NCBI RefSeq assembly: GCF_000331535.1 | Contig: NZ_AMZN01000015.1 | Location: 1 to 64,000 of the forward strand | DNA length: 64,000 nt | Direction of reading: 5' to 3' | DNA from: Fulvivirga imtechensis AK7 | Lineage (GTDB): Bacteria > Bacteroidota > Bacteroidia > Cytophagales > Cyclobacteriaceae | Part shown: piece after piece, positions 25,133 through 32,121 of the stretch | How positions within the stretch are numbered: the stretch's first letter is position 1 | Layout of the letters: each line of letters starts with the position of its first letter | The notes under the pieces: model-generated | What the model saw: the letters and a program-made list of their open reading frames with translations, nothing else | Told to the model about the DNA's origin: nothing | Databases searched by the model: none | Position numbers and translations under genes: made by a program

Positions 25133-26284
25133 ATGACGTTAAAAACCAGCTTAAAAATGCTGTGCCTATGGATGGGCATGGCTGCCTTCACGATCGGATG
25201 CTCCGATGAGTTTGAGCCTGGGGTGAATGATGCGTTAACCGTGGATCCTAATGATCCGGTTATTCAGAGAATACTCGATGCAGGTATTGCTCTTGAAGAC
25301 ATTGTGGCCTATGACGACCACTATGTGGCTGAGGGTGACATTGTGTTCTATAAGGAAGAACCACATTTTCCTGGTGACGAAGATCACAATGGTAGAACAG
25401 AGCAGGCGCGCTCTACCTATCTTGTGGCTCCGGCTTACCGAAATATCAGAGTTTACCTGGACCAGGCCTCGTTCAGTTCGCTCAACCTCAATGATGCGGT
25501 GAACAATGCTATTGCAGCGTTTAATGCCGTAGGCTCGGAGTTGCAGTTTTCCAGGGTATACTCAGCCTCATCTGCCGATATTATAGTGAAAAGGAATAAC
25601 TCTATAGGAGCGGGCGTATGTGGTCGTGCAGGATTTCCGTTTTCTAACGGCCGCCCTTTCAATAATGTGGATATCTCCGAATCTGTGCTGATCCAGTATG
25701 GATTGACCAGCGCCAGTCAGCTCAGGCTTTTGGTGGCACATGAAATTGGGCATTGCATAGGATTTCGCCATACCAACTGGCAGTCGTTGGGCGAGTCTAC
25801 TGCTATTCATATTTCCGGTACTCCTTCTTCTGATGGGGCGTCAATAATGAATGGCGCCACCTGTGGAAATTCCTGGGCAGGGCTATCATATTACGACAGT
25901 AAAGCTATCGAGATTTTGTATGCTGCGCCCACCATTCCGCCTCCGGGCCCTGATAAACTGCTGCCCGGAGACCAGTTGGATCGCAATGAGTCCATTCGGT
26001 CTGCCGACAATCGTTTTCTATTTGTGATGCAAGGTGATGGCAACCTGGTATTATACAAATACAACGTTCCACTTTGGGCAAGCAACACGGCCGGACTGCC
26101 GGTGACGCGATGCATTATGCAAAATGATGGTAATTTGGTGCTGTATGATAACCTCAACAGGGCCAGATGGGCTTCAAATACCCATGGCAATCCGGGAGCG
26201 TGGCTTGTTGCACAGAATGATGGCAACGTGGTGATTTATAGAAATGGCTCTCCGGTTTGGGCTACCAACACCTGTTGTCACTAA
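25133..26284 (+). CDS. Secreted lipoprotein metzincin protease with bulb-type lectin domain
   Basis: 383 aa. The N-terminus is a lipoprotein signal (hydrophobic stretch then IGCSDEF, so Cys about residue 23 is lipidated). The protease domain has HEIGHCIGFRH, the complete HExxHxxGxxH zinc motif of M57-type (dual-action HEIGH) metzincins. Residues about 285-383 form a D-mannose-binding bulb lectin domain with three QxDxNxVxY motifs (QGDGNLVLY, QNDGNLVLY, QNDGNVVIY). It probably acts at the cell surface on glycoprotein targets (inference). ATG 25133 is chosen because it begins the signal peptide. Confidence 0.88.
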   Translation: MTLKTSLKMLCLWMGMAAFTIGCSDEFEPGVNDALTVDPNDPVIQRILDAGIALEDIVAYDDHYVAEGDIVFYKEEPHFPGDEDHNGRTEQARSTYLVAPAYRNIRVYLDQASFSSLNLNDAVNNAIAAFNAVGSELQFSRVYSASSADIIVKRNNSIGAGVCGRAGFPFSNGRPFNNVDISESVLIQYGLTSASQLRLLVAHEIGHCIGFRHTNWQSLGESTAIHISGTPSSDGASIMNGATCGNSWAGLSYYDSKAIEILYAAPTIPPPGPDKLLPGDQLDRNESIRSADNRFLFVMQGDGNLVLYKYNVPLWASNTAGLPVTRCIMQNDGNLVLYDNLNRARWASNTHGNPGAWLVAQNDGNVVIYRNGSPVWATNTCCH

Positions 26285-26324
26285 AAAATTGAAATCTAAC
26301 TTATAATCAACCTACCTTGTTTTA

Positions 26325-26365
26325 GATACAGCGAGGCCCTGACAATTCAGGGTTTTCGCTGTATC
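26325..26365 (+). terminator. Hairpin after the metzincin gene
   Basis: A long stem, GATACAGCGA with TCGCTGTATC, encloses an inner CCCTGA/TCAGGG pairing. It begins 40 nt after the stop codon. The following sequence is only moderately T-rich, so it may terminate or stabilise the mRNA. Confidence 0.6.
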
Positions 26366-26543
26366 TTATCATATATTGAAATTGGTGCGTGTGTTCTGTT
26401 ATAAGACTTGCTATCTGTTCCGTGCATAAAATCGCTTTCCAGATCACTCTGAAGTACGAAGTATCTAAAAGATTACACCCGTTTGACACACAAGCGGGTA
26501 GACGAAGGACGATTTAATTCGCAATTTTTAGCATAAATAATCG

Positions 26544-26578
26544 CTACACTTTCTGTAGCTTTGCTACTAAATATGTAG
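26544..26578. promoter_or_regulatory. Two tandem CTAC-N7-GTAG dyads, candidate HxlR operators
   Basis: CTACACTTTCTGTAG (26544-26558) and CTACTAAATATGTAG (26564-26578) are spaced exactly 20 bp, two helical turns, so both face the same side of DNA. A Bacteroidota -7 element TAGCTTTG (26556-26563) lies between and partly inside them. The pair ends 3 bp before the HxlR start codon, a typical place for autorepression. Confidence 0.65.
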
Positions 26579-26581
26579 CAT

Positions 26582-26914
26582 ATGGCAATACCAACACCTG
26601 GAAAACCAGTAAGAGGTTCAAAAACCGGACAACCAATAATGGCTTTATTCGATCTGCTTGGAAGGAGTTGGGCCATGGGAATAATATGGCACTTGTACAG
26701 AGGCCCCAGTACCTTTCGCAAACTGCAGGAATATTGCGAATCGATTTCGCCTACCACACTGAACAAGAGACTCAAAGAGCTAAATGACTCATACCTCATA
26801 GAGCGTTCTGTGGACGGATATATGCTCACCCAGCAGGGAAAGGAGCTTTATGAATTGTTGAACCCACTGGGTAAGTGGGCAAAAACCTGGGCTGCAAACT
26901 TCAATAAGCAATGA
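26582..26914 (+). CDS. HxlR-family helix-turn-helix regulator
   Basis: 110 aa with the HxlR winged helix: WAMGIIWHLYRGPSTFRKLQ, SPTTLNKRLKELNDSYLIER, and the wing ending LTQQGKELYELL. No cysteine sits at the N-terminal sensing position known from HypR/YodB, although Cys is present at EYCES. It overlaps the NudC gene by 4 nt (ATGA). Members respond to electrophiles, oxidants or aldehydes; the stimulus here is unknown. Confidence 0.9.
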   Translation: MAIPTPGKPVRGSKTGQPIMALFDLLGRSWAMGIIWHLYRGPSTFRKLQEYCESISPTTLNKRLKELNDSYLIERSVDGYMLTQQGKELYELLNPLGKWAKTWAANFNKQ

Positions 26915-27813
26915 AACCTCAACATTATAGCAATCCCTATTTTGACAGGGCTACCTGGCTCAGAAAAGAGACAGCAAGCATTTCGCAAAATGATTTTTTA
27001 ATCATTTCCGTTGAAGAAAAGTTTTACTTCAGCCACAGCAACGGTGAGCCGGAGCCTTTTTTATTCCCTTTGCAATTATTTAAAGCGTTTAGCCGGGAAA
27101 TCACTTTTCTTGGGAGAGTCGAAGACAAAAACCTGTGGACGCTACAGTTACCCAGCTCTGGATTAATGGATCTGCAGGTGCTACCTTCCGATGGTGAATT
27201 TTTTAACATCCGGGAACTGGTCGGGCTCCTAAACAGGGAGCAAGCCGCCTATTTGTCGTATGCTCTAGGCATTCACAGATGGCACACGGTATCTCGATTC
27301 TGTGGCGCCTGTGGAGCGCCCACGGAAAGCCGGGAAAATGGACATGTCAGACGGTGTACGTCTCCGGCATGTGCAACATTGTTCTTTCCGCAGATATCCC
27401 CGGCAGTAATTGTGCTGATCGAGTATCGGCCTGAAGGCGATGAACCTCTCTGTCTACTTAGTAAAGGGCGCACCAGTGATGGTCTGGTATGTTCTACATT
27501 TGCCGGGTTTGTAGAGGTGGGGGAGAGTCTGGAAGAAGCAGTAGTACGGGAGATGCAGGAAGAGGTAAACCTAAATGTAGGTCGTATACGCTATGTCAGC
27601 TCTCAGCCGTGGCCCTTCTCTTCGTCTTTAATGGCCGGCTTTGTAGCGGAAGCAGCAACTATGGAATTCAAGGTAGATGGCGAAGAAATAAAGGATGCAG
27701 GATGGTTCACTGCAACAGAGTTAAGGAAGCTTGTGGCGGCTGACAAAATAATGCTTTCCCGGCCTGATTCTATTGCCAGATACCTCATAGAGTCGTGGAT
27801 CTGGAATAATTGA
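26911..27813 (+). CDS. nudC: NAD+ diphosphatase (NADH pyrophosphatase)
   Basis: 300 aa. It contains the zinc ribbon CGACGAPTESRENG...CTSPAC (near residues 131-155), the Nudix box GFVEVGESLEEAVVREMQEE (near 199-218), and the NudC signature SQPWPFSSSLM. The enzyme splits NAD(H) into NMN(H) and AMP and can remove NAD caps from RNA. Co-translated with an HxlR regulator, an unusual pairing suggesting redox-linked control. Confidence 0.95.
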   Translation: MKPQHYSNPYFDRATWLRKETASISQNDFLIISVEEKFYFSHSNGEPEPFLFPLQLFKAFSREITFLGRVEDKNLWTLQLPSSGLMDLQVLPSDGEFFNIRELVGLLNREQAAYLSYALGIHRWHTVSRFCGACGAPTESRENGHVRRCTSPACATLFFPQISPAVIVLIEYRPEGDEPLCLLSKGRTSDGLVCSTFAGFVEVGESLEEAVVREMQEEVNLNVGRIRYVSSQPWPFSSSLMAGFVAEAATMEFKVDGEEIKDAGWFTATELRKLVAADKIMLSRPDSIARYLIESWIWNN

Positions 27814-27928
27814 TATATCCGGATTTTCCCTGATGAATGAAACTTTAATTCGTATTAAACTTTTTGCCGGGAGTTAAGATCTTATTCTCAACATAGTATA
27901 TTTGATCCATACCCGAGAATAAAAAATC

Positions 27929-27939
27929 AAAACCAACTA
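27929..27939 (+). promoter_or_regulatory. Leader motif complementary to the sRNA loop
   Basis: AAAACCAACTA ends 2 nt before the ATG of the dihydrofolate-reductase-like gene. It is an 11-nt perfect complement of the conserved loop UAGUUGGUUUU in four of the five small RNAs. It may be a chance A-rich leader or a true pairing site covering the ribosome-binding region. Confidence 0.35.
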
Positions 27940-27941
27940 CC

Positions 27942-28472
27942 ATGAGAAAAATTATTTACTACGTTGCCACTTCACTCGATGGATTCATTGCCGGACCTGA
28001 TGATGACGTCAGTGCATTTATACAGCAGGGTGCCGGCGTGGATCAATATTTTAAAGACCTGCAGGCGTTTGATACCGTGATCATGGGTCGTAGGACCTAC
28101 GAATTTGGCTATAAATACGGTTTGCAGCCCGGCCAACCGGCATATCCGCATATGGAGCATTACATATTTTCTGATACACTCGAATTAGAAACTCCCCACG
28201 AAAAAGTGAAAGTGGAAAAGCGGGATATCAACCGGATTATGGAACTTAAAGCAGGGGCAGGAGCAGATATTTATCTTAGCGGAGGAGGGGAGTTTGCCGG
28301 ATGGCTCCTAGACCACAATATGATCGACCGGTTGAAAATAAAACTGAATCCTATCATATTAGGAAGGGGTATCAAACTCTTTGGTTCCTCCTCTTCAAAC
28401 GCGGATCTCCAGCTACTCGAAACATTAAAATTTGATGATGGTTTTCAAATCATGACCTTTAACGTCAGGTAG
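27942..28472 (+). CDS. Dihydrofolate reductase / RibD C-terminal domain family protein
   Basis: 176 aa: MRKIIYYVATSLDGFIAGPD at the N-terminus, TVIMGRRTYEFG, and LSGGGEFAGWLLDHNMIDRL with NPIILGRGIKLF. This is the YyaP/YwjB-like DHFR branch, probably an NADPH-dependent reductase of unknown substrate, not the folate enzyme itself. Monocistronic. Confidence 0.9.
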   Translation: MRKIIYYVATSLDGFIAGPDDDVSAFIQQGAGVDQYFKDLQAFDTVIMGRRTYEFGYKYGLQPGQPAYPHMEHYIFSDTLELETPHEKVKVEKRDINRIMELKAGAGADIYLSGGGEFAGWLLDHNMIDRLKIKLNPIILGRGIKLFGSSSSNADLQLLETLKFDDGFQIMTFNVR

Positions 28473-28953
28473 GTCTTCACGCAAGAAGAGTGTAATTGTG
28501 TTTCATGGCGGTCTTTAATTTCATACTTCATTCTTGACTGAAGTATTAAACAAAATGACACTATATCTTAGCATCGGAAATTAAAATCAGATGTTATGAA
28601 ATAACTATAAGGCTAAGCCATACCAACTCAAGCTAAATAATCGGCAGTTGGCAGAAGCAGTAGGCAATTCTCTATTCATTAATAGTGAGTCTTGAGTAAA
28701 AAGACAGATCTCCATCCAAACACGCGAACTAATCTCCTCTTGGGAGGAGACACAGAGGTGGGTTAGGAAGTCCGAAGCCGGAAGTTGCCCCCTCTGTCCT
28801 TCGGACCTCTCCCCAGTTTGGGAGGCGGAAGACCGAAGTCGGAAGTAAGGCTTTAGTAGGCAATCGTGAATCACTGTTTAGCAGGCCGTCAATCGTCAAT
28901 CATAAATACAGTCTCAACACTCAATACTAACATCTCAATACTAAAATATACAC
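28473..28953. repeat. Repeat-rich intergenic region
   Basis: No gene is supported. It carries the inverted copy of the TCTCCTCTTGGGAGGAGA palindrome (about 28734-28751) and an inverted double-hairpin unit (28788-28830, CCCTCTGTCCTTCGGAC). The last 45 bases are low-complexity TCTCAACACTCAATACTAAC-type repeats that run up to the OsmC start. Confidence 0.6.
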
Positions 28954-29424
28954 ATGAAACATTACGCTAAAATACAATGGCAGAAGCAATCCGCTGAATC
29001 CTTTACAGATGGTAAATACCACCGTGGGCATCAATGGCAGTTTGACGGAGGCATTCATTTAAAGGCTTCTTCCTCACCGGAAGTCATCCCCGTACCGATG
29101 TCGGATGCCTCTGCTGTTGATCCTGAAGAGGCGTTTGTTGCCGCATTGTGTAGCTGCCATATGCTATTTTTTCTATCCATTGCTGCAGGAAAGAAATATA
29201 TCGTAGAAGAGTACACCGATGCTGCAGAAGGTATTATGAACAAGGATGCTTCCGGACGCATGGCAATGGATCAGGTTGTTCTTAATCCCGTTGTTAAATT
29301 CTCCGGTAACCATTTTCCTGATAAACAGCAGCTAGCAGCAATGCATGAACAGGCGCACAGTCGTTGCTTTCTGGCTAATTCTGTAAAAACAAAAATTATT
29401 ATCCAACACACCCAGGATGAATAA
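28954..29424 (+). CDS. OsmC family protein
   Basis: 156 aa. The family features are an N-terminal strand region (HQWQFDGGIHLKASSSPEV), the first redox Cys region DPEEAFVAALCSCHMLFFL and the second near HSRCFLANSVKT. Two conserved Cys residues at these positions support a thiol-dependent organic hydroperoxide reductase role. Monocistronic and bordered by repeats, with a MITE just downstream. Confidence 0.9.
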   Translation: MKHYAKIQWQKQSAESFTDGKYHRGHQWQFDGGIHLKASSSPEVIPVPMSDASAVDPEEAFVAALCSCHMLFFLSIAAGKKYIVEEYTDAAEGIMNKDASGRMAMDQVVLNPVVKFSGNHFPDKQQLAAMHEQAHSRCFLANSVKTKIIIQHTQDE

Positions 29425-29468
29425 CCGGCAGTTGGCAGAAGCAGTGGGCAAGCAGCTTCAAACTTAAT

Positions 29469-29606
29469 TCGTGTCTCTAAGAAAACGCCAATGTCCGTGC
29501 TACCCTCGTTCCAAAAATGCTTTTTCCGACAACTGTAACAACTGTACGGGACTCCTCTTTTGGGACTTCATTCTTAAAGCCACTTAGAGTTTTCTTGCAA
29601 ACACTA
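29469..29606 (-). mobile_element. MITE-like element, copy 2
   Basis: 138 bp, inverted relative to copy 1. The left end GTGTCTCTAAGAAAACG and the right end GTTTTCTTGCAAACACTA are the same terminal repeats. The interior shares ATGTCCGTG...CGTTCCAAAAATGC with copy 1. It lies between the OsmC and ACT genes. Confidence 0.72.
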
Positions 29607-29648
29607 ATTCGTAAATCAAAAATCAAAAATCGTAAATAAAATATACAT

Positions 29649-30062
29649 ATGAAGGATCTGACGATACGTTTAAAAAATATACCCGGATCATTGGCTGCAA
29701 TGGGCGAAACGCTGGCAGAGGCTGGTGTAAGCATTGAAGGGGGCGGTGTATGGACTGTAGGTGGTGACGGAGTGGCACACTTTCTCATTGAAGATGCAGA
29801 AAAGGCTCGAAAAGCTCTTGAAAAAAAAGGAATTGAGGTGCTCAAGGAAAATAAAATACTTATTCAGCGCCTGAAACAGGATCAACCCGGCCAGCTTGGC
29901 AAGATCACCCGCCTGATGGAAAGGGCTGGAGTAAATATAGAGGTACTTTACAGCGATCATTATAATCAGTTGATCCTGGTAGTCGATGATTATGAAAAAG
30001 CTAAAATTATTTCGGATAACTGGATGGCCGGCCTTTATGACAGACCAAGTGTATCACCTTAA
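29649..30062 (+). CDS. Tandem ACT domain protein
   Basis: 137 aa made of two ACT domains: residues 1-70 (MKDLTIRLKNIPGSLAAMGE) and 72-135 (LKQDQPGQLGKITRLMERAG). ACT domains bind amino acids or other small ligands to regulate metabolism; no catalytic domain is attached. The gene lies alone between two MITE copies, so its partner is not evident. Confidence 0.85.
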   Translation: MKDLTIRLKNIPGSLAAMGETLAEAGVSIEGGGVWTVGGDGVAHFLIEDAEKARKALEKKGIEVLKENKILIQRLKQDQPGQLGKITRLMERAGVNIEVLYSDHYNQLILVVDDYEKAKIISDNWMAGLYDRPSVSP

Positions 30063-30063
30063 T

Positions 30064-30274
30064 TAATGTCTCTAAGAAACATCAATGTCCGCGTTACGCT
30101 CGTTCCAAAAACGCTCTTCCCGGCAACTGTAACAACTGTACGGATTGCGGCTTTTTGGCACTTCGTCACGCTCTTTGGCCATGACCGTTAACTTAACAGT
30201 AAATATAGTCCCGGAGGACATCCCTTTGGCGGGAACCTTTTCTTAAAGCACTTAGAGTTTTCTTACAAACACTA
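30064..30274 (-). mobile_element. MITE-like element, copy 3, longer interior
   Basis: 211 bp with the same terminal repeats (TAATGTCTCTAAGAAAC at left, GTTTTCTTACAAACACTA at right) in the same orientation as copy 2. It contains an extra block of about 60 bp not present in copies 1, 2 and 4. Together with copy 2 it brackets the ACT-domain gene in direct orientation, so recombination between them could delete the gene. Confidence 0.72.
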
Positions 30275-30287
30275 ATTAGTAATTTGA

Positions 30288-30758
30288 ATGGATTCAAAAG
30301 AGATCATTTTGCTCAACTTTTCAGAAATAAGGAGGCGTAGCATTAAACTGTGGGGGGCAATACCTGAGGAATACTTAGGCTGGCGGCCGGATAAAAATGC
30401 TTTTTCAATAATAGAAATGGTGCGTCATGTGCTGGAAGGTGAGCACCTATTTCATAAAATAGTGGAAAATCGCGGAAATCTTGGTGATTACAGATCTCCC
30501 TGGGTTGGCAGGGAGTATGCTAACCTGCAAAGCGAACTGAAATACGCTGAGCCTTACAGGCACCGGTTTATGAATATGATCCGGGAGCTGTCAGAAGCAG
30601 ACCTGCAGGAAATTCGGATTGAGCGAAGCGAGGTGGGTCAGAACAGGGCTCTTGGCGATTATCTCAATCGAATTGCATATCATGAAGCTGTCCACACCGG
30701 GCAGATGCTGAGCTACCTGAGGATATTCGGGATAGATCGTGCCCAGATCTGGGATTGA
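30288..30758 (+). CDS. DinB family protein
   Basis: 156 aa four-helix DinB/YfiT-type fold. The three metal-ligand histidines can be placed at MVRHVLEGEHLFH and AYHEAVHTGQML. Members are putative thiol-dependent transferases in detoxification. No clear partner; the GNAT gene follows closely. Confidence 0.87.
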   Translation: MDSKEIILLNFSEIRRRSIKLWGAIPEEYLGWRPDKNAFSIIEMVRHVLEGEHLFHKIVENRGNLGDYRSPWVGREYANLQSELKYAEPYRHRFMNMIRELSEADLQEIRIERSEVGQNRALGDYLNRIAYHEAVHTGQMLSYLRIFGIDRAQIWD

Positions 30759-30836
30759 AGACGGTCGAAATTATTGACATCAAGTGTTTACACCTCTGGA
30801 AATAATATTACATTTAAAGGCGTAAATGCTTCTTTT

Positions 30837-31295
30837 ATGAATGTTATAGAATCAGTCAGAGGAGATTTTTTCATTTCCACAGACAAGAAAAAACTGGACA
30901 TCCCTTTGATCCATTCCTTTCTTACCGCTGAGGCGGGGTGGTGCGATGGAATTCCCTACGACACAGTAAAAAATTCAATTGAAAACTCTCTTAATTTTGG
31001 GCTGTACAAAAAAGAGAATCAGATAGGCTTCGCCCGCATAATCTCTGATTATGCCACCATTGCATATCTGGGTGATGTATTTATTTTTAAAGATTACAGA
31101 GGTTTGGGGTTGAGCAAGTGGCTGATGGATGAAATTATTGGCCACCCTAACCTTCAAGGCCTGAGACGATGGATATTACTTACAAGCACCGCTGAATGGT
31201 TGTATCAAAAATATGGATTTGTAAGGCTACCCAACCCAGACATCTATATGGAGAGGCACAACCCGGATGTTTATAAAGCTTCCGAAAAGCGGTAG
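30837..31295 (+). CDS. GNAT family N-acetyltransferase
   Basis: 152 aa. It begins with DIPLIHSFLTAEAGWCDGIP, a signature of a common GNAT subgroup. Acetyl-CoA motif A is DYRGLGLSKWLMDEI, and WLYQKYGFVRLPNPDIYMER follows. The ATG at 30837 gives the family N-terminus; a TTG at 30774 is open upstream. Substrate unknown. Confidence 0.88.
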   Translation: MNVIESVRGDFFISTDKKKLDIPLIHSFLTAEAGWCDGIPYDTVKNSIENSLNFGLYKKENQIGFARIISDYATIAYLGDVFIFKDYRGLGLSKWLMDEIIGHPNLQGLRRWILLTSTAEWLYQKYGFVRLPNPDIYMERHNPDVYKASEKR

Positions 31296-31387
31296 TAGAC
31301 CTTCCCGATTTATGTAGTTCTTTCCTAGGATGGGAGACCATGTGCTTCAAGTGAGCTTTGTGAGGGATTTTTGGTCAGAATCATACT

Positions 31388-31404
31388 TTGGCACGCAAGT
31401 TGTG
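31388..31404 (+). promoter_or_regulatory. Sigma-54 promoter of sRNA copy 2
   Basis: TTGGCAC-N5-TTGTG, with GG and GT ten bases apart and followed by the conserved 12-nt spacing to the RNA start. At the position where the other copies have the upstream dyad, only a weak half-site (TTTCCTAG) remains, and there is no GTTTAAAC palindrome. Activation of this copy may therefore be altered or lost. Confidence 0.65.
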
Positions 31405-31415
31405 ATACCTAAATT

Positions 31416-31510
31416 GGTTAGGTTGAAAATAAAGCTGTATAATTTCGTTTTTAGTTGGTTTTAGCATGTACAGCTAAGCCGCCCTCTGGTAAAGGGCGGC
31501 TTTCTTTTTT
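31416..31510 (+). ncRNA. Sigma-54-driven small RNA, copy 2 of 5
   Basis: About 95 nt: GGTTAGGTTGA 5' end, stem AGCTGTA with TACAGCT, the conserved loop CGTTTTTAGTTGGTTTTAGC, and terminator GCCGCCCTCTGGTAAAGGGCGGC split over 31478-31500 followed by an interrupted T tract. First of three tandem copies, all reading rightward toward the convergent ATPase gene. Confidence 0.78.
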
Positions 31511-31538
31511 TACGACATTGTAGATCACTAAAAGAACA

Positions 31539-31635
31539 TTGGGAATTTTTTCCCAAACAAGGAACTGATTTGAACCTAAAATATGTTTAAACATATAAAT
31601 TCAACTACATGAGTGCTATTGGCACAGTGGTTGTT
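31539..31635 (+). promoter_or_regulatory. Sigma-54 promoter, palindrome and activator dyad of sRNA copy 3
   Basis: The best preserved of the five: dyad TTGGGAATTTTTTCCCAA (31539-31556), 16-bp palindrome ATATGTTTAAACATAT (31581-31596) and TTGGCAC-N5-TTGTT (31619-31635). The distance between dyad and palindrome centres is 41 bp, equal to copy 1. It lies directly after the terminator of copy 2. Confidence 0.8.
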
Positions 31636-31647
31636 TTTTGTTTTTAC

Positions 31648-31739
31648 AGGTTAGGTTGATTTTTAAAGCTGTAAATTTGCTTTTAATTGGTTTTAGCATG
31701 TACAGCTAGGCCGCCCTCTGGTAAAGGGCGGCTTTTTTT
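31648..31739 (+). ncRNA. Sigma-54-driven small RNA, copy 3 of 5
   Basis: About 92 nt with AGGTTAGGTTGA at the 5' end, the AAGCTGTA/TACAGCT stem, loop TTTTAATTGGTTTTAG (one change from the family), and the terminator GCCGCCCT...AGGGCGGC followed by seven T. No ORF. Confidence 0.8.
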
Positions 31740-31882
31740 ATTCATCACAAATCAAAAAATGCTCTGATATAAATGCAGATGATCACCTTCCCGCTGAAAT
31801 GCAGTATCTGTCGATCAGGAGGTTTTCACTACTGCCAAGTTGAATCCCGGGAATTTGTACAAACATTACTTTTAGATCCAAT

Positions 31883-31976
31883 CTGGGAACGCTTTCTCTA
31901 ATAGGGATTTCATAGACAGTTAAATGTGTTTAAACATGTAAATTTGAAGCATATGTACTTTGGCATATCCATTGTA
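31883..31976 (+). promoter_or_regulatory. Sigma-54 promoter and upstream sites of sRNA copy 4
   Basis: A degenerate dyad CTGGGAACGCTTTCTCTA (31883-31900), a 10-bp palindrome around GTTTAAAC (31927-31936) and TTGGCAT-N5-TTGTA (31960-31976). The spacing matches the other copies (dyad centre to GG 70.5 bp). Confidence 0.72.
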
Positions 31977-31987
31977 ATACGAATATC

Positions 31988-32082
31988 AGGTTAGGTTGAT
32001 TATTTAAAGCTGTAGATTGTTTTTAGTTGGTTTTAGCATATTGCAGCTTAAAGCCGTCCTCTGATAAAGGGCGGCTTTTTTT
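31988..32082 (+). ncRNA. Sigma-54-driven small RNA, copy 4 of 5
   Basis: About 95 nt. AGGTTAGGTTGA 5' end; stem AAGCTGTA with TGCAGCTT, where one arm has changed (A to G) while keeping a G-U pair. Conserved loop TTTTTAGTTGGTTTTAG; terminator GCCGTCCTCTGATAAAGGGCGGC, in which GTCCT can still pair through G-U. Such changes preserve the fold and support a structured RNA. Confidence 0.78.
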
Positions 32083-32121
32083 ATACCCACTGCATCTGAT
32101 CTGAACTTCCGGATCCCATAC

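Noticed and set aside
30158-30180. TTGGCACTTCGT within MITE copy 3 as a sigma-54 site
   Set aside because: The -12 position reads CACGC, and the sequence belongs to the repeated MITE interior.
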